From: Spirochaetales bacterium
Lineage (GTDB): Bacteria > Spirochaetota > Spirochaetia > Treponematales > Treponemataceae
Direction: 5' to 3'
Assembly: GCA_030540405.1 (NCBI GenBank)
Contig: JAUNWH010000034.1
Coordinates: forward strand, 1 to 32,635
DNA length: 32,635 nt
Below the pieces are notes generated by a model. It did no database searches. It was given only the letters and a program-made list of their open reading frames with translations, and was not told the DNA's origin. Position 1 is the first letter of the stretch, and each line of letters begins with the position of its first letter. A program made the translations under genes and the position numbers. This document shows positions 1 through 7,972 of this stretch, piece by piece.

Positions 1-139
1 GACGCTAAATCCACGTTTTTACAAACTGGATGGCACTACATATTGTCTATAAAAAAAATGAAGTTAAGTTTGAGGAGTGCGCTATGAACAGCTAGATTGA
101 ATTAGTACGCACGGTTTATTTACACGTGTTGATGTAAAA

Positions 140-168
140 ATTGTAAATCCACTTTTTTGTGCTGTCAA
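140..168 (-). promoter_or_regulatory. Strong leftward promoter for a gene beyond the left edge
   Basis: Read on the minus strand, TTGACA (168-163) and TACAAT (145-140) are separated by exactly 17 nt. Upstream of the -35 lie A/T tracts centred near 174, 185 and 195, about one helical turn apart, which resembles an UP element. Downstream, 119-138 holds an inverted repeat (TTTACA, 8 nt, TGTAAA) across the expected start site. No convincing reading frame begins in the remaining 130 nt, so the transcript has a long untranslated leader. A stable-RNA operon or a gene with a regulated leader are both possible; the target is outside the window. Confidence 0.7.
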
Positions 169-235
169 GAAAAATTTTCACTCTTTTTGCAAATTTTTAT
201 AGATTATCTAGTCAAGCATGGAAATGACAGTAAAA

Positions 236-676
236 TTAAGTTGTAATCAGCTGCTTTTTGTTTTCTTCGTATAATTTTAATTGTGCGCATACTTCTTCTT
301 GTGGAATTTCGTTTCCTTCATTTATTCCCGGGCAGAATATTTTTTCAGTTTCCCAAGAAGATTTTGATTCTAGGATTTTTGTCCAAAAAGGGTAGGTTCT
401 GCATTGGACTGGACGCGCGTTGTATGCTTCGCATCCTTTTTCTTTGTTCCAGAAAATGCACTCTGTTTGGTTTTTGTCTTTTAGGCACAGATATGTTTTT
501 CCGTCAGCATTTTCGAGCTTGCGGCAGTAGACTTTTGTGAATTGCTCTTCTGTGAGTTCAGCCCATTCGCAAAGTTTTTCAAGGTCGGTTTTGCTTAAAA
601 GGACAACTCCGCCTTCAAGACAGCAGCAGTTTTTGCATTGCGCGCATTTGAACTTTAAGTTTTTGGTGTATGCCAT
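236..676 (-). CDS. YkgJ-family cysteine-cluster (Fe-S/Zn) protein
   Basis: This is a 146-residue cytoplasmic protein of the YkgJ / CxxCxxCC family, whose biochemical role is poorly known. The N-terminus has the diagnostic C-x2-C-x2-CC cluster at residues 11-19 (CAQCKNCCC). A second set of cysteines follows, ending in ARPVQCRTYPFW, the usual C-terminal signature. The cysteines suggest a bound metal or Fe-S cluster. It starts 14 nt after the stop of the dGTPase gene on the same strand and has an AAAGG ribosome site 5-6 nt before its ATG, so it is the second gene of a dgt operon. No membrane segment or signal peptide is visible. Family assignment is firm; function is open. Confidence 0.88.
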   Translation of the reverse strand: MAYTKNLKFKCAQCKNCCCLEGGVVLLSKTDLEKLCEWAELTEEQFTKVYCRKLENADGKTYLCLKDKNQTECIFWNKEKGCEAYNARPVQCRTYPFWTKILESKSSWETEKIFCPGINEGNEIPQEEVCAQLKLYEENKKQLITT

Positions 677-690
677 TTTGCCTTTGAATT

Positions 691-1974
691 TTAAAATGAA
701 ATTATTTCTTCGTAAACTTTGATTGCGTACTGGTCGGTCATTCCGCTTATGTATTCAACAATGCATTTTTCCCAGCTTTCGTTGTCGTTCACGTCGAACA
801 CTTCTTTTGTTTTGTAACGCATGATTTCTTTTTTCTGCGGATTATAGTTTGTGTATTTTACGAGCCAGTCTGAAAAAGTTTTTTGAAGTTCCGGGGAATA
901 ACGCAGGACATTTTCAACTCGTCCGTTTTGGGCGTAAACTTGAATTTTCATAAGCGTTCTGTAAATACATGAAAGCACGTTTTCCGCATAACGCTGAAAT
1001 TCCAAAAGCCGCCAGTTGTTGTAAATGTTTGCAAGGCTGAATCTTTTTAGTTCATGTATGAATTTAAAATACGGCTCGCTGAAGCAGATTCCTTTTTCTG
1101 GAGAGCTTTGCGCGCACAAGTCTACAATCATGTCGTTTATTAATACTGTTGTGTTTACTGCTCTGCCGGATCTAAATGCTCCGTTTGTTGTGTGCAGGGA
1201 ATATTTTTTATTTGGTCCAAGTCCGAGCGTTGCGCCTACAATTTCGCGCAACTGTCTGTATGCCGCCATGTCCAGAATGTGATAGGATCTTGCGTCTTCT
1301 ATATCTCTGCCAAGAAATGCAATTTTATCGCTTGTTTTTACAATGCATCCTTCCCAAGTGAATGGCTGGACAATTCCCGGCCGCTTTATTGAATACAAGT
1401 CAATTGCTTCTTCACGCGGTTTGAGTCCTTGCTGGTCAATTTCTCCGCAGTGGCAAATCAGTCCGTCACGCACTGCATAAGTCAAGTCAAGGTTTTTTGA
1501 AATTCCGTCCGGGTCTTGAAGTGTTTCTATAAAGTCTGCAAAGAAAAGACTGTTGCGTTCATGCCAGAATTTCTTTGGAGCGTTTTTTCCTTCCTTCTGA
1601 TTTTTAATGAGTGAATTTAAAATGTCTTCTCCTGTGTGTCCAAACGGAGCATGCCCAATGTCGTGGCCGATTGCAATTGCTTCTGTCAGTTCTTGACTCA
1701 GTCCTAAATATTTTGCGATTGTTGCACTTACACTGGCAACGTGATTTACGTGCTCAATTCTTGTGCATATATGGTCGTTTTGCGGAGCGTAGAAAACTTG
1801 AGTCTTGTGCTTTAGGCGGCGGTATGCTTCGCAGTGAAGAAGTCTTGTGTAGTCGCGTTCAAATTCTGACCTTATGTCGTTTCCGCGGTTGTAAAGAGTG
1901 TTTTCGCGTTTTATGCATTGTTGCCACTTTGGATTTTTTTCATCGGTTTTTACAGAAGCAAAAGAATCTTTCAT
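691..1974 (-). CDS. dgt: Deoxyguanosinetriphosphate triphosphohydrolase (dGTPase, HD domain)
   Basis: This 427-residue HD-domain enzyme would hydrolyse dGTP (or other dNTPs) to the nucleoside and tripolyphosphate, controlling dNTP pools. The N-terminal RRLKHKTQVF segment, the metal ligands H75 and H104-D105 in GHDIGHAPFGHTGED, and a later Asp (D216 in SDKIAFLGRD) follow the family pattern. Length and order match bacterial dGTPase-like proteins; substrate preference cannot be read from sequence. It is divergent from the folate cyclo-ligase gene and followed by the YkgJ gene. A possible -10 (TATAAA, 1988-1983) lies 8 nt before the ATG and no Shine-Dalgarno is visible, so the mRNA may have little or no leader. 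Confidence 0.9.
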   Translation of the reverse strand: MKDSFASVKTDEKNPKWQQCIKRENTLYNRGNDIRSEFERDYTRLLHCEAYRRLKHKTQVFYAPQNDHICTRIEHVNHVASVSATIAKYLGLSQELTEAIAIGHDIGHAPFGHTGEDILNSLIKNQKEGKNAPKKFWHERNSLFFADFIETLQDPDGISKNLDLTYAVRDGLICHCGEIDQQGLKPREEAIDLYSIKRPGIVQPFTWEGCIVKTSDKIAFLGRDIEDARSYHILDMAAYRQLREIVGATLGLGPNKKYSLHTTNGAFRSGRAVNTTVLINDMIVDLCAQSSPEKGICFSEPYFKFIHELKRFSLANIYNNWRLLEFQRYAENVLSCIYRTLMKIQVYAQNGRVENVLRYSPELQKTFSDWLVKYTNYNPQKKEIMRYKTKEVFDVNDNESWEKCIVEYISGMTDQYAIKVYEEIISF

Positions 1975-2051
1975 AAAAAAAGTTTATATTTTATTTTGGA
2001 TTTTTACAAGAAAACTGGACTTTTTCTATTTAAATAGTTTAATATTTTTAC
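1975..2051. promoter_or_regulatory. Divergent promoter region between dgt and the folate cyclo-ligase gene
   Basis: This 77-nt AT-rich gap must hold both promoters. Leftward, TATAAA (1988-1983) sits 8 nt before the dgt ATG, with only weak -35 candidates (TTCTTG or TTGTAA). Rightward, TAATAT (2040-2045) sits 6 nt before the cyclo-ligase ATG, with a weak -35 (TGGACT, 2016-2021). Neither gene has a visible ribosome site. The -10 calls are plausible but the -35 boxes are poor. Confidence 0.4.
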
Positions 2052-2675
2052 ATGACAAAAAATGAACTTAGAAAATTGTTAAAGTCTGAATTGTCCGCAG
2101 TAAGCACAGATGAAAAAGTTGATGCATCAAAAAAAGCGTGTGGTTTGCTTTTTGAATTTATCATGAAGAATGATTTTGACATTGTGCTTTCTTATATAGA
2201 TTTGAAAAATGAAATTTCTCCGCTGGAAATGAACCGTGCGCTTATGAAGCAAAATAAAATTGTTGCAGTTCCAAAAGTTGTGCCTAGAACTCAAAAAATG
2301 AACTTTTATATTCTTGATAATTCAATAGGAATTTCTGAACAGTTAAAAACCGGTTCGTTTGGAATTAACGAGCCAGTCTCCAAAAAAGAAATTTTGTTTA
2401 ACGCTGAAAATTTTATACAAAAGAAAATATGCGTTGTTGTTCCTGGTGTGGCTTTTGGAAGAAAAGGACAGAGGCTTGGACACGGAATGGGATTTTACGA
2501 TATTTATCTTTCAGATTTGAAAAAGAAATGCGTTCAAAATAATTGCAGCCTTTTTTTAGCAGGACTTTGTTTTGATTTTCAGATTAAGGAAAATATTCTT
2601 GTTGATGAAAATGATATTTTTATGGATTCAGTTTTTTCAGATAAAAAAATTTATTTCTTTGAGTCTGCTGAATAA
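2052..2675 (+). CDS. 5-formyltetrahydrofolate cyclo-ligase
   Basis: This 207-residue cytoplasmic enzyme converts 5-formyl-THF to 5,10-methenyl-THF using ATP, returning folate to the one-carbon pool. The diagnostic C-terminal motif is present as PGVAFGRKGQRLGHGMGFYD, which corresponds to the family pattern PG-x-AFD-x2-G-x-RLG-x-G-x-G-x-YD. The start is the ATG at 2052: no Shine-Dalgarno precedes it, and a TAATAT -10-like box ends 6 nt upstream. The last 25 nt overlap, tail to tail, with the M16-like gene on the other strand. Length is normal for the family. Confidence 0.9.
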   Translation: MTKNELRKLLKSELSAVSTDEKVDASKKACGLLFEFIMKNDFDIVLSYIDLKNEISPLEMNRALMKQNKIVAVPKVVPRTQKMNFYILDNSIGISEQLKTGSFGINEPVSKKEILFNAENFIQKKICVVVPGVAFGRKGQRLGHGMGFYDIYLSDLKKKCVQNNCSLFLAGLCFDFQIKENILVDENDIFMDSVFSDKKIYFFESAE

Positions 2676-5416
2676 ACTTTCATCAATGGTTCTGTTGGAA
2701 AATATTTTTCTATTGCATCTAAAAAATCTTGAGGTGTAGAGTTTTCAATGTAAAGATAATTTGTCAAATACTGTTCTTTTTTCTGAAATGAAGCCATGAG
2801 TTTTGCTGTTCCGCTATTGCTTTGTGTTTCAAAAAGATTTTTTTGCTTCCACTGAATTTTTATTTTTTCGCAAGTCCAGTTTTTGGTTTCTTCTTCCGAA
2901 AGTTCTTTAATAAGTTTTTCTCTTGCAGTTTTGTAAGCATTAAAAAATATTCCAGTTCTTTTTAATTCGTTTGCTTGAATTATTCCGACTGGAATTTTTA
3001 CTGAAGCTTCTTCTGTTTTGCATGGAATTTCGTTTCCAAGAATTGATTGAATTTCTGTGCATAAAATATAAAGCAGCGAGTTGAAAATTTCTACATCTTC
3101 ATCTGTGCAGTCTTGTGGGCTAAAATAAATCTGCGCCGGGTCGTAAAAGTTTTTTGTTGGAACAAGTCTTGGCGAATCTTTGGGCGCAAGTTTTGCAGGT
3201 AGGTTTGTTGTGTAAATGTGTTTTAGCTGAACTTTTCTTTCTTTGTTTTTGAATGATGGTTTTGGAAGTTCAAGTTCCTTTCGTTCGGATTGCTCCTTTA
3301 AAACTTCAAATGTGTCTTGGCAATATTTTATTGCGTTATCAAATTCAATATCGCCGCAAATTGCAATTGAATATAATGAGGCATCCAAAAGTTTTGTGTA
3401 TTCTAAAAGCAATGCTTGATATGACGAGGCGTTGCATTCTTTTTCTTCAGCTTTAAAAATTTTACTAAATGGACTTGAACGGTAAAGATATGCAAGTGCA
3501 CTCAATTTTATTTGAAATCCCAAGTCTGCATTTTTTATTCTCTGTTCATATCCTTCTTCTCTAAAAAGCAAGTCTGCCTGCACTGGAGAAACTGTTCCAT
3601 AGATTAATGCATCTGAAATTTTTTTTAGCGCATTTTCCAGTTCTTCCTTGAAGACTTCGAATAAAATGTATGAAATTGTTTCATCAGTTTGATTCGTTAT
3701 ATTTTCTGTTTTAGAATTTTTTGCAACTGCTGAAATTAGAACGGATCTTAAATTTGTTTCTAATTCAGGAGAGGCAAATTTCCCCCCTGAGATTGAAATA
3801 CAGACTGCAACAGTTTTTGAATTTGGATTTTCTTTTACTGAAACAGGAATTCCATTTTTCAATTCTTGATATTTTATGGATTCCATGCTGTTAAAGTAAA
3901 AGTAATCTGCTGGTCTTATTTCTATCGTTGGTTTTTTGTTCGGTTTGGACTTTTCAAGTGCTGCTTGCATTTCTTGCTTTGCGTTTTTTGCAAGAAGCTC
4001 ATTTGTGTACCAAGAAGCGTTTTCTTGTGTTATAAGTTCATATCCATGTTCATCAAATGATTTTTTATTTCTTTTATAAACTGAATTGTTTACAAGCAAA
4101 AAAATATAAGGCTCTTCATTTAAAATTGCTTTTGAAATATTTTCTGATGTTTCATTTTCTAGTTGATAAATATATTTTTCAAATTCCTGATAAAAATTTT
4201 CCGGTGTTTCAAATTTGTTCATTGCCCAGAATTCTGAAAGTTTAGAAATTAAATTGCTTGGGTTTCCTGTAAGTTCTTGATACTTTTTTATTATTTCATT
4301 TTGCACAAATTTTATTTCATCTTCAGCAAGATTTGCGCATTCTGTTGCTGAGGCTAAAAAAGTCTGCGCTTGGTTTGCAATGCTTTTTCCTTTTGGAGGC
4401 TCTTCAATTAATGCCTGCAAAATAAATCTTGTGTTTCCATTTTTTATTGCAGATGCTGCTGTTATAAAATCTGCGCTTCTTATATTCAGTTCTGGAATTT
4501 GTGGAAGCATTGTTTTGTATTTTGATTTTTCATTATTGAATGCGCCTGATAAAATATCCGTCTGGCTTTGAGAAAGAGAAGTGTATTGAACAACAATCTG
4601 TGTGAGTTCGGGTGAGAACTCTTTTGCGGCAAGAACAAATTTTTTGCTTTTGCTTTGCTGCAAATTTTCAGTTTTGAATTTTTTAAAAGAGGAATCTGTA
4701 GTTTTTGAATTCCAGTCTTTAAATGCTTCCTGAGAAATTTCCAGCGCTTTTTTTTCTGTTATATTTCCCGTGATAAAAAGCGCGCTGCTGTATGGCGTGT
4801 AAAATTCTTTTGAAACAAAATTGTATAAAACCGCCCTTGCTTGTTTTGTATTGTAGCCAGAAAAAATTGCCGGGTAAATTCCAGAATCATGTTTCCACGG
4901 TTCTTTGTAAAAAATGCGGGAATCAATTGCGCTATTTATAAATCCTGTCGTGCTTTTTGAGTATGCAAGGCTTTCTGTTTTCATTTGCGCCAGTTCGTCT
5001 TCAATGTCTTTGTCGCTGAAATTTGGAGAAGCGGCGCATTGTGCAATTTGTTCAAGGTAAAGCTTTAAATTTTCAGGCGGAACTTTTGCTTTAAAAATAG
5101 AAGAATCCGCATTGCATTCTGACTGTATTGAAAATGCTTTTAAGATTTCCTTTGCTTCTCCCGATTTTGAAAAAAGCCTTGTATATAATGGAAAGAATCC
5201 TGCTGTGGAAGAAGTCTGGCTTGAAAAACCTGCTTTTACAACAAGCTCAACATTTAAAAGCGCATTTGTTTCGTCCGGAAGTATAAAAACTGTTAGTCCG
5301 TTTTGAAGTGTTGAAATGCTGAGTTCCGGCTTGTTTTCTTGCGCTGATTCAGCTTGAGAAAATACGAATGCGATGCAGAAAAAAACTGCTGTGCATAAAA
5401 AAAATTTTTTTGCCAT
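2651..5416 (-). CDS. Exported M16 (insulinase-like) protein lacking the zinc motif
   Basis: This 921-residue protein has a Sec signal peptide (hydrophobic residues 5-20, likely cleavage near residue 22) and the layout of an M16 peptidase with two tandem halves. The first half opens with TLQNGLTVFILPDETNALLN and the second, near residue 500, with LKNGIPVSVKENPNSK. The zinc motif HxxEH, expected about residues 75-79 after the first strand pair, reads F-P-L-Y-T, and the second half has none either. It is therefore probably a catalytically dead M16 homologue, perhaps a scaffold or chaperone subunit in the periplasm. It is monocistronic, with TTGGAA-17-TATAAT ending 6 nt before the ATG. The family call rests on fold-level patterns and the loss of activity is inferred. 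Confidence 0.75.
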   Translation of the reverse strand: MAKKFFLCTAVFFCIAFVFSQAESAQENKPELSISTLQNGLTVFILPDETNALLNVELVVKAGFSSQTSSTAGFFPLYTRLFSKSGEAKEILKAFSIQSECNADSSIFKAKVPPENLKLYLEQIAQCAASPNFSDKDIEDELAQMKTESLAYSKSTTGFINSAIDSRIFYKEPWKHDSGIYPAIFSGYNTKQARAVLYNFVSKEFYTPYSSALFITGNITEKKALEISQEAFKDWNSKTTDSSFKKFKTENLQQSKSKKFVLAAKEFSPELTQIVVQYTSLSQSQTDILSGAFNNEKSKYKTMLPQIPELNIRSADFITAASAIKNGNTRFILQALIEEPPKGKSIANQAQTFLASATECANLAEDEIKFVQNEIIKKYQELTGNPSNLISKLSEFWAMNKFETPENFYQEFEKYIYQLENETSENISKAILNEEPYIFLLVNNSVYKRNKKSFDEHGYELITQENASWYTNELLAKNAKQEMQAALEKSKPNKKPTIEIRPADYFYFNSMESIKYQELKNGIPVSVKENPNSKTVAVCISISGGKFASPELETNLRSVLISAVAKNSKTENITNQTDETISYILFEVFKEELENALKKISDALIYGTVSPVQADLLFREEGYEQRIKNADLGFQIKLSALAYLYRSSPFSKIFKAEEKECNASSYQALLLEYTKLLDASLYSIAICGDIEFDNAIKYCQDTFEVLKEQSERKELELPKPSFKNKERKVQLKHIYTTNLPAKLAPKDSPRLVPTKNFYDPAQIYFSPQDCTDEDVEIFNSLLYILCTEIQSILGNEIPCKTEEASVKIPVGIIQANELKRTGIFFNAYKTAREKLIKELSEEETKNWTCEKIKIQWKQKNLFETQSNSGTAKLMASFQKKEQYLTNYLYIENSTPQDFLDAIEKYFPTEPLMKVYSADSKK

Positions 5417-5422
5417 GGTTTC

Positions 5423-5451
5423 ATTATAACATTCATGCTTGTTTTTTCCAA
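5423..5451 (-). promoter_or_regulatory. Promoter of the M16-like gene, leaderless geometry
   Basis: On the minus strand, TTGGAA (5451-5446) and TATAAT (5428-5423) are 17 nt apart. Only 6 nt separate the -10 from the ATG at 5416, so transcription should start at or within a base or two of the start codon. No ribosome site is possible on such a transcript. Confidence 0.75.
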
Positions 5452-5463
5452 TTGAAATATTTC

Positions 5464-5492
5464 TTGGCTTTTCTCAAGTTGTCGTATATAAT
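5464..5492 (+). promoter_or_regulatory. Promoter of the DUF4954 gene, leaderless geometry
   Basis: TTGGCT (5464-5469), a 17-nt spacer and a perfect TATAAT (5487-5492) end 7 nt before the ATG at 5500. The in-frame ATG at 5491 lies inside the -10 box and so cannot be the start if this promoter is used. The -35 stands 12 nt from the -35 of the divergent M16-like gene. Confidence 0.7.
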
Positions 5493-5499
5493 GGAAAGT

Positions 5500-7728
5500 A
5501 TGCTAAAAATAACTCCGGCTTCTAAAATAAATAATTTAAAAAAAATAAATCCTGATTTTATAAAGGGAAAGCGAAATCCCACTTCTGAAGAAATTGCAAT
5601 TCTTGAAAAAAATGGAAACTCTTCGTCCGACCCTGAATGGAAAAATTTTTTTGTAACTTCTGAAGAAGGAAAATTCAATCCGTCGCAAATCCGGCAGAGC
5701 GATTTTTCTGGAATTGTTATTATTGGAGAACTTTTCGATTCTGAAATTTCCTTCCATGATTTAAAGCTTAGAACAGGAATTTACAGTTCAAATTTAAAGA
5801 ATGTTTGTATCGGCGATAATTGCGCTATTCAAAATGTAAGGTATCTTGAAAATTACAAAATAGGCTCACGTGTAATTCTTTTCAATATAATGGAAATGTC
5901 CTGCACGGAGCATTCAAAGTTTGGAGAGGGACTTTTAAAAGAAGGCGAGCCAGAGTCAAATAGAATTTGGATTGGCGTTGGAAACGAAAATAACCGCCGC
6001 GCAGTTCTTCCTTTTGCTGGTATGATTCCGGCTGATGCTTTTTTGTGGTCAAGATTCCGTGAAGACAAAGATCTTATGCAGCGTTTTGTTGAGCTTACTG
6101 AATTTGAAAAATCAAAAGAACTTGAAACTTATGGAATTGTAGAAGATGATGTTGTCATAAAAAATTCAACGCTTTTGAAAGATGTGAAGGTCTGTTCATG
6201 CGCTTACATTAAAGGCGCTCTAAAGCTTAAAAATATTACGATTCTTTCTTCGGAAGACGAGCCTAGCCAGATTGGAGAAGGCGTTGAAATGGTCAATGGA
6301 ATAATGGGCTTTGGAAGCCATGTTTTTTATCAGGCCATTGCAGTCCGTTTTGTCATTGGAAGAAACTGCCACTTGAAATATGGCGCGCGTCTTTTAAACT
6401 CTGTGCTTGGAGATAATTCTACGGTTTCATGCTGCGAGCTTTTAAATAACTTGATTTTTCCATTCCATGAGCAGCATCACAATTCTTCATTCTTAATTGC
6501 TTCAACTGTGATGGGGCAGAGCAATATAGCTTCGGCTGCGACAATCGGCTCTAACCACAATTCAAGAAGCCCTGACTGCGAGATGATTGCTGGCCGCGGA
6601 TTCTGGCCGGGGCTTTGCTCTGATTTTAAGTTCGATTCAAAATTCGCTTCGTTTGTTCTTGCTTCAAAAGGCAGCTATGTAAATGAGCTGAATATAACTT
6701 ACCCATTTTCTTTGGTTGCTCCAAGCTATGAAGACTGTACAGTTCACATTATTCCTGCTTACTGGTTTTTGCATAATATGTTTGCAATTGTGCGCAATAA
6801 ATATAAATTTCAGGCGCGCGACAAAAGATTTATAAAAGTTCAGCATATTGAAACGAATCCGATTGCTCCGGATACTGTTCAGGAAATTATTTTTTCTATT
6901 AATAGGCTTGTTGAGCTTACTTCAAGATATTTAAAGCTTCCGTCTGATGATTGCCGGAAAATGACAAAGGAAAATTCAAATCCTGAGCTTCTTGAAAAAT
7001 TCCGGGAACTGTCAAAGTCTGCAAAAGATTCTGCGTCTCTTCTTCAGATTGCAAAGGATTATCTTCATCAAAATCCAGATTCAAAGTTTCTTCTTGTTGA
7101 TGACCGTTGCCAGAAAAAATTTGGAGCGATTATTTATAAGCCTGCGCAAGGCTATAAGGAATACAGGCGCATTTTAAAATATTTTGCGGCTGAAAGTTTG
7201 ATGGAATATGTTCTAAAAAACAACCGTGAAAGTCTTTGCCAGTCTGATTTTTCCGAAATTGAAAAAATTCCGCTTTATACAAAATGGTTCAATGTTGGCG
7301 GCCAGTTGATTCCAGAAGAAAAAGTTGAAGAGCTTTTTGCAAAAATAAAATCGCATTGCATAAATAACTGGCAGCAGGTTCATGTTTACTACGATGACTG
7401 CCAGAAAAACTACACAGACTATAAGGCGCGCTATTCTGTTTACATAATTGAATTTCTTTATTCCAAGAAAATCACAGAATTTAATGCGGCCGACTTTGAA
7501 GATATTTTGCAGGATGTTGCTTTTGTTGCAATGAATATGCTTGAGTCTTCAATTTCGATACGCGAAAAAGATTTCACAGATTATTTCCGTTCTATAACAT
7601 TCAGGAATGAAGAGGAAAAAAACGCTGTGCTTGGAACTTTGAGCGATGATGAGTTCCTGAAAAAACTAAAGGAGTCAACGGAAGACTTTATAAATTCGCT
7701 GAACAAGCTTTTTGTGCTTATGCATTGA
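5500..7728 (+). CDS. DUF4954 family protein (left-handed beta-helix)
   Basis: The 742-residue product belongs to the uncharacterised DUF4954 family, which I recognise from treponemes and Bacteroidota. Roughly residues 60-410 contain irregular hexapeptide-repeat patterns (such as IGDNCAIQNV, VIGRNCHLKYGARL and LGDNSTVSC) typical of a left-handed parallel beta-helix, as in acyl- and nucleotidyl-transferases. The segments HEQHHNSSF and GSNHNSRSPD are rich in His and Asn and could form an active site. The C-terminal 300 residues are mostly helical. There is no signal peptide, so it is cytoplasmic. I chose ATG 5500 because the earlier ATG lies in the promoter. It may be a sugar-nucleotide or acyl-transferase-like enzyme, but no reaction is known to me. 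Confidence 0.8.
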   Translation: MLKITPASKINNLKKINPDFIKGKRNPTSEEIAILEKNGNSSSDPEWKNFFVTSEEGKFNPSQIRQSDFSGIVIIGELFDSEISFHDLKLRTGIYSSNLKNVCIGDNCAIQNVRYLENYKIGSRVILFNIMEMSCTEHSKFGEGLLKEGEPESNRIWIGVGNENNRRAVLPFAGMIPADAFLWSRFREDKDLMQRFVELTEFEKSKELETYGIVEDDVVIKNSTLLKDVKVCSCAYIKGALKLKNITILSSEDEPSQIGEGVEMVNGIMGFGSHVFYQAIAVRFVIGRNCHLKYGARLLNSVLGDNSTVSCCELLNNLIFPFHEQHHNSSFLIASTVMGQSNIASAATIGSNHNSRSPDCEMIAGRGFWPGLCSDFKFDSKFASFVLASKGSYVNELNITYPFSLVAPSYEDCTVHIIPAYWFLHNMFAIVRNKYKFQARDKRFIKVQHIETNPIAPDTVQEIIFSINRLVELTSRYLKLPSDDCRKMTKENSNPELLEKFRELSKSAKDSASLLQIAKDYLHQNPDSKFLLVDDRCQKKFGAIIYKPAQGYKEYRRILKYFAAESLMEYVLKNNRESLCQSDFSEIEKIPLYTKWFNVGGQLIPEEKVEELFAKIKSHCINNWQQVHVYYDDCQKNYTDYKARYSVYIIEFLYSKKITEFNAADFEDILQDVAFVAMNMLESSISIREKDFTDYFRSITFRNEEEKNAVLGTLSDDEFLKKLKESTEDFINSLNKLFVLMH

Positions 7729-7748
7729 GTTTCGTTTTTGGAATATTT

Positions 7749-7770
7749 GAAAATGTTTGAAAACATTTTC
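7749..7770. repeat. Perfect 10-2-10 inverted repeat between DUF4954 and leuA leader
   Basis: GAAAATGTTT, then GA, then AAACATTTTC form a perfect inverted repeat 20 nt after the DUF4954 stop and 6 nt before the -35 box of the leuA promoter. There is no long T run after it, so it is a weak candidate for a terminator. Its position directly upstream of a -35 also fits a regulator-binding site. I cannot choose between the two. Confidence 0.5.
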
Positions 7771-7776
7771 ATTCTC

Positions 7777-7806
7777 TTGACATCGTCATGCGGTTTGCTG
7801 TAAAGT
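7777..7806 (+). promoter_or_regulatory. Promoter of the leuA attenuator and leuA
   Basis: A consensus TTGACA (7777-7782) and TAAAGT (7801-7806) are 18 nt apart. The expected start site near 7812-7814 is only 1-3 nt before the ATG of the leader peptide at 7815, which has no Shine-Dalgarno. Confidence 0.65.
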
Positions 7807-7814
7807 CTATTTGT

Positions 7815-7880
7815 ATGAAAAAAACACTTCTTCTACTAGCACTAGATTTCTCTTTTGTTTGCCGAACTGACGGTTGCTAG
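7815..7880 (+). CDS. leuL: Leucine-rich leader peptide of the leuA attenuator
   Basis: A 21-codon reading frame begins MKKTLLLLALDFSF and ends in TAG (7878-7880). It has four Leu codons in a row at 7827-7838 (CTT CTT CTA CTA) and a fifth CTA at 7842. The leader has the normal form of an amino-acid biosynthetic attenuator peptide. Its 3' half (7861-7871) is complementary to 7911-7920, which is one arm of the downstream terminator, so a ribosome that reaches the stop codon would mask the antiterminator arm. It starts almost at the predicted transcript 5' end. The symbol is by analogy with other leu leader peptides. Confidence 0.8.
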   Translation: MKKTLLLLALDFSFVCRTDGC

Positions 7881-7904
7881 TAAGTTGCTTGTATTGTAAA
7901 TTAC

Positions 7905-7936
7905 AGACCTGTCGTTTGGCGGCAGGTCTTTTTTTT
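7905..7936 (+). terminator. Leucine attenuator terminator with competing antiterminator
   Basis: AGACCTGTCG (7905-7914) pairs with CGGCAGGTCT (7920-7929) around a TTTGG loop: 10 bp with one U-G pair, followed by T7 (7930-7936). The alternative fold pairs GCCGAAC-T-GAC (7861-7871) with GTCGTTTGGC (7911-7920): 10 bp with one bulged T and one G-U pair. The folds are mutually exclusive. Stalling at the Leu codons leaves 7861-7871 free and favours read-through into leuA. Confidence 0.85.
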
Positions 7937-7972
7937 ATATAAAAACGTATTTTTATAAAACAAGGGGTATTT

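Noticed and set aside
1..130. Short plus-strand frames near 58-90
   Set aside because: They are of ten codons or fewer, have no good ribosome site, and lie on the strand opposite to the strong promoter.
5368..5499. Upstream extension of the DUF4954 frame
   Set aside because: It would run back through both divergent promoters and into the M16-like gene; ATG 5491 lies inside the -10 box.
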